Assembly (NCBI RefSeq): GCF_002531575.1
Contig: NZ_NWTI01000019.1
Location: 1-64,000, forward strand
Direction: 5' to 3'
Origin: Bradyrhizobium sp. Y36
GTDB taxonomy: Bacteria > Pseudomonadota > Alphaproteobacteria > Rhizobiales > Xanthobacteraceae
Length of the DNA: 64,000 bases
Below the pieces are notes generated by a model. It had not been told where the DNA came from. It searched no databases and worked only from the letters and a program-made list of their open reading frames with translations. Positions 44,353-52,827 of this stretch are shown in pieces. How positions within the stretch are numbered: position 1 is the first letter of the stretch; each line of letters starts with the position of its first letter. A program made the position numbers and the translations under genes.

Positions 44353-46053
44353 ATGACAGGCAAGTCCAAGAGCAGGTTGCGCGCCGGGGCCCACGCTTCG
44401 TCGGTGGGCGCCGCGCTTATGATCGCCGCCTGTCTCGGCGTCGAGATCGCGCAGGCGCAGGCGATCATGCGCACGCCCACGATCAGCTTGCCCTCGCGAG
44501 CGCCGACCATCACCCCGCGGATCAGTCCCAATATCGCCGCGCGTGCGGTCAGCGTCGATCGCGGACCCCGCACCATCGCGGTCATCCCCCACACCACGAC
44601 CTCGCGCATCCGGCCGACGCCGGTGCTGCCCTATGCGCGCTACTCGCCGAACCTGTATCCGGCCTGCACCGCGCCCTATCGCGCTGCCGATGGCGAATGC
44701 CTCGCGCAGCCGAATGCCGGCGGCGAGGGCACCGGGAAATCCGGCAAGAAGAGCGCCGGCAAGGGGCGCGGCAGCAATAGTGCGGCTGCGATGATTTCGA
44801 CCAGCTTCGCCAATGAATTCGTCGCCGAGATCGACGGTGCGTTGTCGCCGGCAGAGGCCGACGAGCTGGCGCGGCGGCACGGCTTGACGCGCATTTCCTC
44901 GGAGAATTTCCCGCTGATCGGTGCCACCTTCGGCCTGTTCCGGATCACCGACGGCCGGCCCGCCGAGACGGTGCGGCAGGAATTTGCAGCCGACGGCAGC
45001 GTGCGCTCGGTGCAGCCGAACTTCCGCTATCTGCTCCAGGACCAGAAATCGACCGCTTTAAGCGAGGGCGATCCGGCGCAATACGCGCTGGCCAAGCTTC
45101 GCCTGCCGCAGGCCCATACGCTGGCGCACGGCGCCAACGTCACGGTGGCCGTGATCGACTCCGGCATCGACGCCGGACATCCCGAGCTTGCCAATTCCGT
45201 CTCGGACAATTTCGATGCGCTCGGCAGCGCCGAGGGACCGCACATCCACGGCACCGGCATCGCCGGCGCGATCGTGGCGCATTCCCGGCTGATGGGCAGC
45301 GCGCCCGAGGCCCGCATCATCGCGATCCGTGCCTTCGGCGGCGCCAATGGCGGCGCCGAGAGCTCGTCCTACATCATCCTGCGCTCGCTGAATTATGCCG
45401 CCGAGCACGGCGCGCAAATCGTCAATATGAGCTTTGCCGGTCCCAAGGACGCCGTGATCGAGCGCGCCATCGCGGCGACCGCCGCGCGCGGGCTCGTGCT
45501 GATTGCCGCTGCCGGCAATGCCGGCGCGAAATCGCCGCCGCTCTATCCGGCCGCCAATCCGAACGTGATCGCGGTCAGCGCGACCGACCAGCAGGACCGG
45601 TTGTTCAGCGCGTCCAACCGCGGCAATTACATCGCCGTCGCAGCGCCTGGCGTCGACATCTTCCTGCCGGCGCCTGATGGCAAGTACCAGATGACGTCGG
45701 GAACCTCGTTCTCGGCCGCCTATGTCTCCGGCGTCGCGGCCTTGCTGCTCGAGCGCAACTACGCCTTGAAGCCGGAAGCGCTGCGCACGACGCTGACGAA
45801 GACCGCGCGCGACCTCGGTTCGCCCGGGCGCGACGAACTCTTCGGCGACGGCCAGACCGATGCTTTTGCCGCGGTCATGGCTATTCCCGCCGACAGCACG
45901 ACGCCGGTTGCGGCTGCGTCCGGTACAACAAAACGTGAAGATGCCGCGAAGCGTCGCGATGAGCCCAATAGCCGCGCGATCGAACAACCCTCGCTGTCGA
46001 GTGCGGACGATAAAGCCACGATTTCTCAGGCGGATAGGCCTGCGACGCGATAG
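44353..46053 (+). CDS. Secreted S8 family serine peptidase (subtilase)
   Basis: This 566-residue protein has a signal peptide (SSVGAALMIAACLGVEIAQAQA), a basic/Pro-rich linker, and a propeptide-like region at about 153-228 (FVAEIDGALSPAEADELARR, RSVQPNFRYLL). The catalytic domain follows from about 240 with D269 (VIDSGID), H299 (HGTGIAG), N389 (AAAGNAG) and S452 (GTSFSAAYVSGVAALLL). A low-complexity tail follows residue 515. It is the third gene of the ECF operon, 16 bases after the anti-sigma gene. A terminator lies 160 bases downstream. It should be exported and self-processed. Confidence 0.93.
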   Translation: MTGKSKSRLRAGAHASSVGAALMIAACLGVEIAQAQAIMRTPTISLPSRAPTITPRISPNIAARAVSVDRGPRTIAVIPHTTTSRIRPTPVLPYARYSPNLYPACTAPYRAADGECLAQPNAGGEGTGKSGKKSAGKGRGSNSAAAMISTSFANEFVAEIDGALSPAEADELARRHGLTRISSENFPLIGATFGLFRITDGRPAETVRQEFAADGSVRSVQPNFRYLLQDQKSTALSEGDPAQYALAKLRLPQAHTLAHGANVTVAVIDSGIDAGHPELANSVSDNFDALGSAEGPHIHGTGIAGAIVAHSRLMGSAPEARIIAIRAFGGANGGAESSSYIILRSLNYAAEHGAQIVNMSFAGPKDAVIERAIAATAARGLVLIAAAGNAGAKSPPLYPAANPNVIAVSATDQQDRLFSASNRGNYIAVAAPGVDIFLPAPDGKYQMTSGTSFSAAYVSGVAALLLERNYALKPEALRTTLTKTARDLGSPGRDELFGDGQTDAFAAVMAIPADSTTPVAAASGTTKREDAAKRRDEPNSRAIEQPSLSSADDKATISQADRPATR

Positions 46054-46538
46054 CCGCTGCGGCGAAGATGCGCGCAGGATCGAAGACCAAAAAAGCGAAC
46101 CCCGCGTTGAACGTTCAGCTGGCTGCCACGACCAAATTATGTGGGAGCGGTCATCCCTCCCCATCAGTCATATCAGGCGCGAGCGCCCATCCACCCCAAG
46201 CGCCCATATGGCTCGACCCGTCCGGTTGTCCCCCCGGACGGGTCTTTTCTTTTTGGGCTTCCGATTCTTTGAAGTCTCTTGTTCGTTCAGCTTGCGGTTG
46301 AAAGACCGCAGCCGCGTTCGAGTCGATCGTTCGCTCGGCGCGCCGCAGGCCCGTCATGCTTGTGCGAAGCTTGACTCGAAAACGCGGCAAATCTCCGCAC
46401 GACTACGGTGTCTGGCGACGAGCGCCGCGTCGTTGCTGGACAAGTCAAAACTTTTCCACAAAATATTCATGTCGCGTCTAAATTGATTCGTGTGCGTTGC
46501 GTCCCCCGCGTCCGTGTTTTCTCCTGACGGGCTGGTTT
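46054..46538. other. Intergenic region after the subtilase gene
   Basis: A 485-base gap with no credible protein-coding gene. It contains the terminator at 46215. The 160 bases between the subtilase stop and that terminator include a GC hairpin (ggcgcgagcgcc) and could be a long 3' untranslated tail or a small RNA gene; nothing decides between them. Confidence 0.5.
46215..46254 (+). terminator. Rho-independent terminator downstream of the subtilase
   Basis: A perfect 11-base stem (gacccgtccgg and ccggacgggtc) with an 8-base loop is followed by ttttcttttt. It is the only strong terminator between the ECF operon and the next rightward gene. Confidence 0.9.
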
Positions 46539-47321
46539 ATGACACTTCGCCAAGAATCTGACTGCACGTCTGTGCGTGCCGTGGCTGCTGGCCGCGACGT
46601 TGTGGAGCGCTGGTGCGCTCTCGCCGAGCAGCGACTGCAGCATCTCTCCGAAATGTTCGAGACCGGCCGCTGGCGGCGCTATCATTCGGAGATCGCATTC
46701 CTCGAAAACATCCAGGAAGCCAAGCGCGCCGTCCAGACCTGGCGTGCGCTCGCAACCGGCGCTGACGTTGCCGAGGCGGCTGCAAGCGTGACGCCCGCCT
46801 TCGGTTGGTCGCCGGCGACCATGCCCCGCGTGTTTCCGCGTGAGCCGCAGGCGCAGACCGTGCAGCCCAAGACCTTGCAGCCCAAGACCTTGCAGCCAAA
46901 GGCCGTCCACATCGCCCCAGAGACCGCCGTGCCGGTCAGGCTCGATCCGAAGCCGGACGTTCTCGCCGAGATCACCGAAGCCCCGATCGCGCCCCTTGCC
47001 ACGCCCGTGGCGGCGGCGCCTGCCGAAATGCCGCCGCTGAAGGCTCCCGCTGCGAGGGCACCGCTCGTCGCGCCCGCCGTGAGGTCGCCGCTCGCCGCGT
47101 CCGCGGCAATGACGTCTCTCACCGCGCCCGAAGTGAGGCCGCCCCTCGCGGCGCCTGCCGCGAAGCCGCCGAAGGCCGCGCCTGCCACGATGGCGGCGCT
47201 CCTGCCGCAATTCGCTCCGCCGGCCGAGGAAATCGTCGCAGCCCCCGAGCGCGTCGTCGAATTCACTTTCAGCCTCGACGGGCTGGAAGCCAAATACCCG
47301 CTGCTCAGGAACGCGTTCTAA
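46539..47321 (+). CDS. TIGR03809-type uncharacterised protein
   Basis: This 260-residue protein has a conserved N-terminal third (CALAEQRLQHLSEMFETGRW, RRYHSEIAFLENIQEAKRAV) that resembles the Bradyrhizobium-type family TIGR03809, of unknown function. The remainder is Ala/Pro-rich low complexity. It is encoded in part by three 15-base tandem repeats (46861-46905, QPKTL units) and a run of APA-x-R/K repeats. It ends in VEFTFSLDGLEAKYPLLRNA. I use the ATG giving MTLRQESDC; a start 14 codons earlier is open. It is convergent with the TIGR03808-type gene, and the two families commonly go together. Confidence 0.75.
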   Translation: MTLRQESDCTSVRAVAAGRDVVERWCALAEQRLQHLSEMFETGRWRRYHSEIAFLENIQEAKRAVQTWRALATGADVAEAAASVTPAFGWSPATMPRVFPREPQAQTVQPKTLQPKTLQPKAVHIAPETAVPVRLDPKPDVLAEITEAPIAPLATPVAAAPAEMPPLKAPAARAPLVAPAVRSPLAASAAMTSLTAPEVRPPLAAPAAKPPKAAPATMAALLPQFAPPAEEIVAAPERVVEFTFSLDGLEAKYPLLRNAF

Positions 47322-47448
47322 GGCTTCCGAAGCGTGGGCAAAGGGGAGGCAAACGCCCCTCTCGCCCCGCCATCCCAAGGAGGCATAAGACGCAACGCGT
47401 CCCATGGGGAGCCCCGAAGGAGGCTTAGGCCGGCTGCCAGCCGCACGC

Positions 47449-48819
47449 CTACCTTCGCCCCGCGTTCCCGCCGACCACCACCTGTGCGAACCGCTGCGCG
47501 CCGTCGGCCGACAGGTCCGACGTCACCGCGCGCGCATGGTCAAGCCCGACCACGGCGCCGCGCGGGGTTTCCGAGATCATGTTGTTGTTGACCAGCGCGA
47601 TCCCGGCGCCCGGCACGACGGAGACGCCGACGCCGGCCAGCGCCTTGCGGATCACGTTGCCGGTGATGACGACGTCGCGCAGATATTTGCCCCAGCCGGC
47701 GACGATGCCGTAGGAGGGCGCGTTTTCGATCACGTTGCCGGTCACGGATGTATCGGCCTCGACGTAAATGCCGACGCCGGCGTCGTCGTCGGGTGCGGTG
47801 CCTATGGGGCGCTTCGGGATCAGATTGCGGATGATGTTGCCCTGAACCACCGCGATGCGGCCGCCTTCGTTGAAATTGCAGACGGAGACGCCGACGGCGG
47901 CGCCGTCGACCGTGTTGTTGGCGATCACCGCGGCTTCGAACGAAAACTCCGAATAGAGCGCGACCTCGCGCACGTCGCTGACGCTGTTGCCCGATATCTG
48001 GATGTTCGAGGCGGAGTTGCCGCGCACCGCGGAGTAATCACAGTTCCTGATGCGGTTGCCGCGCACGATCACGTTGCCGGCGCGGAAGGCGTTGATGGCG
48101 TTGCCGTACTGGCCGGAGCCGCCGGGGCCGGCCTTGATGTTCTCGATGCGGTTGTCGGCGACCAGCGTGCCGTCGTCGCCGATCGCGGTGCGCAGGATCT
48201 CGATGCCGTTGTCGTTGGTGCCGAGAATCGTGTTGCGGCAGACGCTGAGGCCTTTGGCGTCGAACGAGACCACCGCCGTCACGGCGATGTCAGTGAAGAT
48301 GTTGCCGGAGATGTCGCCCGAGACTTGCTCGAGCCAGATGCCGCTGCCGCCCGAGTTCGTGATCTCGCAATCGGTGATGCGAACGTCGCGGCCGCCGAGG
48401 ATATGGATCAGTCCGCGCCGCGCGGCCAACGGAACACTGCCGCCGTCGAAAGTGATGCCGGTGAGGCCGATGGAATCCGCACCGTCGCTCTGGATCGCCG
48501 AGGCCCCGCCGGTGAAGATGAATTTGGTCGCGCCGCGGACGCCGATCAATTGCGCACCGTTCGGCAGCCGCAGCAATCCGCTCCGATAGACGCCAGGCGG
48601 CAAGGCCAGCGGCATTTGCGTTCGCGCAGAGTCGTCGATCGCGCGCTGGAGCGCGCGCGTCTGGTCCTCGCTGCTGCCGGGCCGCACACCATATTGCGTG
48701 GCATCGCGGCCGAGCAGCGAGGTCAGCGGCGCCCCGCGCGCGGCGTCAGCCGGCATGGCGAACGCGCCGGCGATGCCAGCGGTGGAAGCTCCGATGAGGT
48801 GACGGCGATTGAGGTCCAT
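47449..48819 (-). CDS. TIGR03808-type Tat-exported parallel beta-helix protein
   Basis: This 456-residue protein starts with a twin-arginine signal (NRRHLIGASTAGIAGAFA). It then has a pectate-lyase-like entry (YGVRPGSSEDQTRALQRAID) and about 13 repeated turns rich in Asn/Gly/Ile (ISGNIFTDI, VRGNRIRNC, VVQGNIIRNL, VTGNVIENA). This is the signature of a right-handed beta-helix. It fits TIGR03808, a family of Tat-translocated repetitive proteins with no known function. Export is folded, to the periplasm or cell surface. Its usual partner TIGR03809 is encoded convergently next door. Confidence 0.88.
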   Translation of the reverse strand: MDLNRRHLIGASTAGIAGAFAMPADAARGAPLTSLLGRDATQYGVRPGSSEDQTRALQRAIDDSARTQMPLALPPGVYRSGLLRLPNGAQLIGVRGATKFIFTGGASAIQSDGADSIGLTGITFDGGSVPLAARRGLIHILGGRDVRITDCEITNSGGSGIWLEQVSGDISGNIFTDIAVTAVVSFDAKGLSVCRNTILGTNDNGIEILRTAIGDDGTLVADNRIENIKAGPGGSGQYGNAINAFRAGNVIVRGNRIRNCDYSAVRGNSASNIQISGNSVSDVREVALYSEFSFEAAVIANNTVDGAAVGVSVCNFNEGGRIAVVQGNIIRNLIPKRPIGTAPDDDAGVGIYVEADTSVTGNVIENAPSYGIVAGWGKYLRDVVITGNVIRKALAGVGVSVVPGAGIALVNNNMISETPRGAVVGLDHARAVTSDLSADGAQRFAQVVVGGNAGRR

Positions 48820-48931
48820 GACGCGTCCTCCGGCGGACGCGGGGGTCCGCGAGGACTAGGTAGCGCAGGGCAGGCGAAGGCGCGGAGATTGTTCGCGGTA
48901 GGGTTAAATGTTTACCGCAAGGTGGTGCCGT

Positions 48932-49023
48932 AGGGTGGGTTAGCCGCAGGCGTAACCCACCATGTCGCCGCGAGCACGGAACACGTTGATGCAGAAGAGG
49001 TGGATTACGCCTCGCTAATCCAC
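48932..49023. repeat. Double-hairpin intergenic repeat (gtgggttac type)
   Basis: The first hairpin has arms ggtgggtta and taacccacc, the second gtggatta and taatccac, separated by 38 bases. This motif pair is common between Bradyrhizobium genes. It lies between the TIGR03808 start and the pcp stop, ending one base before the pcp stop codon. Confidence 0.7.
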
Positions 49024-49024
49024 A

Positions 49025-49672
49025 CTACGAAGCGCGCCGCTTCCGCGCCAACCCCACCAGCTCCATCAGCATCGCTTCCCCCGCGTCCACCAGCTCCTCC
49101 AGCGTGATCCGGGGCGCGCCCTTGCGGCGCACGGCACCGCTGCGTGCCAGCAGGGGGATGTGGATGAACGCCGCAAGCTGCGGCCCACCTGCGCGCACGT
49201 TCTCGATCGCGCGCCAGCTCAGATAGTTGCACAGATACGCGCCGGCATCGCGCGAGGCACGCGCGTCGATGCCGGTGAGGCGGGCGGCGCGCAGCAGCCT
49301 TGCCGTATGCGGGCCGAATGTCATGGCGTCGGCATGGCCGGCGATGCCGCGCTTGCTCGAACGGGTGTTGGCGGCGTCGGGCCAGAGCATGGTGACGGCG
49401 TTGCGGGCGCGGGTCTCGATGCGCAGGTACGGCGTGCGTGCGGCGAGACCGAACATCAACACCGCGTCCGGCTTCACCTTCGCGAGCACGTCAGGCAATT
49501 GCCGGTCCACCGCGGCATAGGTGACCGGGAAGATGTGGCTCGACAGCTCGACGTCATCGAGCGCCGGCCGCCGCAATTGCGTCAGCCGCGCCACCAGCGG
49601 CTGGGTCGGGTTATAGGGCGCGCCGGGGAATGGCCCAAAACCGGTGAGGAGAATGCGGAGCTTGTCGCTCAT
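49025..49672 (-). CDS. pcp: Pyroglutamyl-peptidase I
   Basis: Pyroglutamyl-peptidase removes N-terminal pyroglutamate from peptides. The 215-residue cysteine peptidase (C15) has the family start LLTGFGPFPGAPYNPT. The catalytic triad is E86 (RIETRARN), C148 (GAYLCNYLSW) and H171 (AFIHIPLL). Length is as usual. Its ATG overlaps the meaB stop by 4 bases, so it is translated with meaB, though no functional link to MeaB is known. Confidence 0.92.
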   Translation of the reverse strand: MSDKLRILLTGFGPFPGAPYNPTQPLVARLTQLRRPALDDVELSSHIFPVTYAAVDRQLPDVLAKVKPDAVLMFGLAARTPYLRIETRARNAVTMLWPDAANTRSSKRGIAGHADAMTFGPHTARLLRAARLTGIDARASRDAGAYLCNYLSWRAIENVRAGGPQLAAFIHIPLLARSGAVRRKGAPRITLEELVDAGEAMLMELVGLARKRRAS

Positions 49673-50658
49673 TGCAGCAACTCCAGGATCTGCTCGGCGG
49701 CGAGCGCCGGGGTGAGATGACCGTCAGCCACTTCGGACTCGATCTTGCGAACCTTGGTCCGTACCGAGGCCTCGCTACGCAGTCGCGCCAGCATGCGCTG
49801 CTCCAGCATCGACCACATCCACTTCACCTGCTGTTCGCGCCGCCGCGCCGCGAACTCGCCGGATGCGTTCATCGCCTTGCGATGATCGAGGACCTTCTGC
49901 CAGAGCTCGGCAATGCCGGTGCCGGCCAGTGCCGAATAGGTCTCGACCGGCGGATGCCAATGCTCGGATCGTGGCGCCAGGATATGCAGGGCGCCGCGAT
50001 AATCCGCCGCCGTGATCTTGGCGCGCTTGAGGTTGTCTCCGTCGGCCTTGTTGATGGCGATCATGTCGGCGAGCTCGACCAGGCCCTTCTTGATGCCCTG
50101 CAGCTCGTCACCGCCGCCCGGCAGCATCAGGGCGAGGAAGAAATCGGTCATGTCGCAGACCGCGGTCTCGGACTGGCCGATGCCGACGGTTTCCACCAGC
50201 ACGACGCCAAAGCCGGCCGCCTCGCACAGCAGCATCGCCTCGCGCGTCTTGGCCGCGACGCCGCCGAGCGTGCCGGACGACGGCGAGGGTCGGATGAAGG
50301 CATCGTCCGAGGCCGACAGCCGCGCCATCCGCGTCTTGTCGCCGAGGATCGAGCCGCCGCTGCGCGCCGAGGACGGATCGACCGCGAGCACCGCGACCTT
50401 GTGGCCCTGCTCGATCAGATAGGTCCCGAGCGCGTCGATGGTGGTGGACTTGCCGACCCCGGGCGAGCCGGTGATGCCGACGCGGAACGCCTTGCCGGTG
50501 TCCGGCAGCAGCATCTGCACCAGCTCGCGCGCCAGCGCCTGATGATCGGCGCGGCGGCTTTCCACCAGTGTGATGGCGCGGGCAAGGGCCGCGCGGCTGC
50601 CGGCGCGCAAGTCTCGGGCGAGGGATTTGATGTCCAGCGAGGCCTTCTTCTCAGTCAT
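49669..50658 (-). CDS. meaB: MeaB, methylmalonyl-CoA mutase GTPase chaperone
   Basis: MeaB is the G3E-type GTPase that loads and protects adenosylcobalamin on methylmalonyl-CoA mutase. The 329-residue protein has the P-loop GITGSPGVGKST, a Walker B/switch region (VLVETVGIGQSE), the base-recognition motif AINKADGDN and the C-terminal dimerisation region (VKWMWSMLEQRML). The mutase subunits are encoded 5-10 kb downstream on the same strand rather than adjacent. It overlaps pcp by 4 bases. Confidence 0.94.
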   Translation of the reverse strand: MTEKKASLDIKSLARDLRAGSRAALARAITLVESRRADHQALARELVQMLLPDTGKAFRVGITGSPGVGKSTTIDALGTYLIEQGHKVAVLAVDPSSARSGGSILGDKTRMARLSASDDAFIRPSPSSGTLGGVAAKTREAMLLCEAAGFGVVLVETVGIGQSETAVCDMTDFFLALMLPGGGDELQGIKKGLVELADMIAINKADGDNLKRAKITAADYRGALHILAPRSEHWHPPVETYSALAGTGIAELWQKVLDHRKAMNASGEFAARRREQQVKWMWSMLEQRMLARLRSEASVRTKVRKIESEVADGHLTPALAAEQILELLQ

Positions 50659-50710
50659 GCCCCTGCTTTACAACGCCGAGCCGGAGCATGCGAGAGCTGC
50701 CCGCCCGATA

Positions 50711-52222
50711 TCACCGGCTCGTGGCCGCCGCGGCTTGCGGCGGTTTCACCTTGCGCCAGACCCACACCATCACCGGCCACAGCAGCGCTCCGATCGCCAT
50801 CGCGGCGAGGATGGCGGCGACCGGGCGCTCGAAGAACGGCAGGATACTGCCGTCCGACTTGATCAGCGAGGTGACGAAGGCCTGCTCGACCATGGTGCCC
50901 ATGACGATGCCGAGCACCATGGCGGCGACGGGATAGCCGTTCGCCTCCATGACGTAGCCGATCACGCCGAAGGCGGCGACGGTGACGACGCCGAACATGT
51001 TGTTGCCGATTGCGAACGAGCCGACCGCGCAGCACAGCATGATGACCGGCATGATCGCCGAGCGCGGCGCCAGCAGGATGTAGGCCGCGATCCGGATCAT
51101 GGCGATGCCGAGCGGGATCATCATGATGTTCGCGATGATGAACATCAAATAGATCGCGTACATGCTCGACGCTTTCTCGGTGAACAGCGTCGGGCCCGGA
51201 TTGAGGCCCTTCATGTAAAGCACGCCGATCGCGATCGCGGCGATGGTGTCGCCGGGAATGCCGAACAGCAGCGAGGGCACCCAGCCCGAGGCGATGCTGG
51301 CATTGTTGCTGGCGCCAGCCTCGACCAGGCCTTCGACGTGGCCGGTGCCGAATTTTTCCGGCTCCTTGGAGAAGCGCTTCGACATAGCATAGGAGACCCA
51401 GGCCGCCATGTCGGCGCCGGCGCCCGGCAGCACGCCGATGATGATGCCGACGATGTTTCCGCGCGTCATCTGCCAGTGATACTTCTTGGTCAGCTTCCAC
51501 TGGCCGGCCATGATGCTTCCGAATTTTCGCCGCGGCAGCGGCGGCGGCTCGGGCGTCAGCATCGCGCGCATCACCTGCGCCACCGCGAACACGCCGACCA
51601 GCGCCGGGATCGGCTCGATGCCGCCGAAGAGATCGGTGAGGCCGAATGTGAAGCGCGGCACGCCGCCGGGATTCTCGATGCCGACGCAGGACACCAGCAG
51701 GCCGAGGAACATTCCGGCGATCGCCTTCACCGGCGAGGAGCGCGCCACCAGGGTGGCGCACATCAGGCCGAGCAGCGCCAGCCAGAAATATTCGAAGGTC
51801 GAGAACGACAGCGCGATCTCGGCGAGCGGCGGCGCCAGGATCATCAGCGACAGCACGCCGGCAATGCCGCCGACGGCGGAGAACCACACGCCGGCCCCGA
51901 GCGCGAGCTCGGCCTGGCCCTTGCGCGTCATGGCGTAGGCTTCGTCCGCATAGGCGGCGGAGGCGGGCGTGCCGGGAATGCGCAGCAGCGCGCCAGGGAT
52001 ATCGCCGGAGAAGATCGCCATCGAGGACGCCGCCACGATGGTTGCGATCGCCGCGATCGGCGACAGATAGAAGGTGACGGGGACGAGCAGGGCGGTCGCC
52101 ATCGTCGCCGACAGGCCCGGCAGCGAGCCGATCACGAGGCCGTACACGGAGGCTGCGAACATCGCGATGATGACCTCCCAGGTGGAGATCAGCGCGAAGG
52201 CTTCAATCAGGGTCTTCAGCAT
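50711..52222 (-). CDS. tctA: TctA family tripartite tricarboxylate transporter permease
   Basis: This 503-residue membrane protein is the large permease of a TTT (tripartite tricarboxylate) uptake system. It has about twelve hydrophobic segments and the family blocks VIGSLPGLSATMATALLVPVT, SGDIPGALLRIPGTPASAAY and GVLPGAGADMAAWVSY. It sits 4 bases after tctB and after the binding-protein gene tctC on the same strand. The carboxylate transported is unknown. Confidence 0.94.
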   Translation of the reverse strand: MLKTLIEAFALISTWEVIIAMFAASVYGLVIGSLPGLSATMATALLVPVTFYLSPIAAIATIVAASSMAIFSGDIPGALLRIPGTPASAAYADEAYAMTRKGQAELALGAGVWFSAVGGIAGVLSLMILAPPLAEIALSFSTFEYFWLALLGLMCATLVARSSPVKAIAGMFLGLLVSCVGIENPGGVPRFTFGLTDLFGGIEPIPALVGVFAVAQVMRAMLTPEPPPLPRRKFGSIMAGQWKLTKKYHWQMTRGNIVGIIIGVLPGAGADMAAWVSYAMSKRFSKEPEKFGTGHVEGLVEAGASNNASIASGWVPSLLFGIPGDTIAAIAIGVLYMKGLNPGPTLFTEKASSMYAIYLMFIIANIMMIPLGIAMIRIAAYILLAPRSAIMPVIMLCCAVGSFAIGNNMFGVVTVAAFGVIGYVMEANGYPVAAMVLGIVMGTMVEQAFVTSLIKSDGSILPFFERPVAAILAAMAIGALLWPVMVWVWRKVKPPQAAAATSR

Positions 52223-52226
52223 GGGA

Positions 52227-52721
52227 TTACCAGGGCGTCGGCAAGAGGCCGGCAGGCAGCGGCACGCGGAGCAGCTTGCCGAAGATGAGGTGAATGGCGA
52301 ACGGCGAGAGCGCCGCGAGCGGAAGCGCCAGCTTCCACTTGGCCCCGAGCGCGGTCGAGGTGACGTAGACCATGATCGCCGCGGTAATGATGAAGCCGAG
52401 CCGGTCGGCTGCTAGCACGTAGAACAGCAGCAGCGCCGGCGGCAGCAAGGCGCGCAGGCCGTAGAGCTTGCCCTGCGGCGGTGGAGCGGCAGCCGCCTGG
52501 CCGTCCTCCAGCGGGATCAGCTCTTCCTCCTCCTCGAAGGAGTGCCCGATCCCGAACACGATCGCGAGCCCGCATAGCGCGAGCCCCGAGCCGATCACGA
52601 GCGGAAACACGTTGGGGCCGACCGGCTGCCCCGGCACCGGCGGCAGCAGCCAGCCGCCATAGGCGGCCGCAGCGCCGAGCACGACGAGAAACGATCCCGT
52701 AACGGAGTCGGGAAGACGCAT
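52227..52721 (-). CDS. tctB: TctB family small permease subunit
   Basis: This 164-residue protein has four hydrophobic segments (about 10-26, 36-57, 88-106 and 115-150) and an acidic loop (FEEEEELIPLEDG), the layout of TctB subunits of tripartite tricarboxylate transporters. It lies between tctC and tctA and is translated just before tctA with 4 bases between them. Confidence 0.9.
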   Translation of the reverse strand: MRLPDSVTGSFLVVLGAAAAYGGWLLPPVPGQPVGPNVFPLVIGSGLALCGLAIVFGIGHSFEEEEELIPLEDGQAAAAPPPQGKLYGLRALLPPALLLFYVLAADRLGFIITAAIMVYVTSTALGAKWKLALPLAALSPFAIHLIFGKLLRVPLPAGLLPTPW

Positions 52722-52750
52722 GGGGAGAGGTCCTGTGAAAGAAATTCTCC

Positions 52751-52772
52751 CTCTCCCCGCGTGCGGGGAGAG
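52751..52772. repeat. Hairpin between tctC and tctB
   Basis: Perfect arms ctctccccgc and gcggggagag form a stem of 10 bases. Located between the binding-protein gene and the permease genes, it could stabilise the tctC message or attenuate transcription into tctB-tctA, raising binding-protein levels. The sequence is a common rhizobial intergenic hairpin. Confidence 0.65.
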
Positions 52773-52827
52773 GTGAAGGAGTGCTCGGCGCTATCGCCGG
52801 AAACGTTTCAACGAGAGCAGCGAAAGG

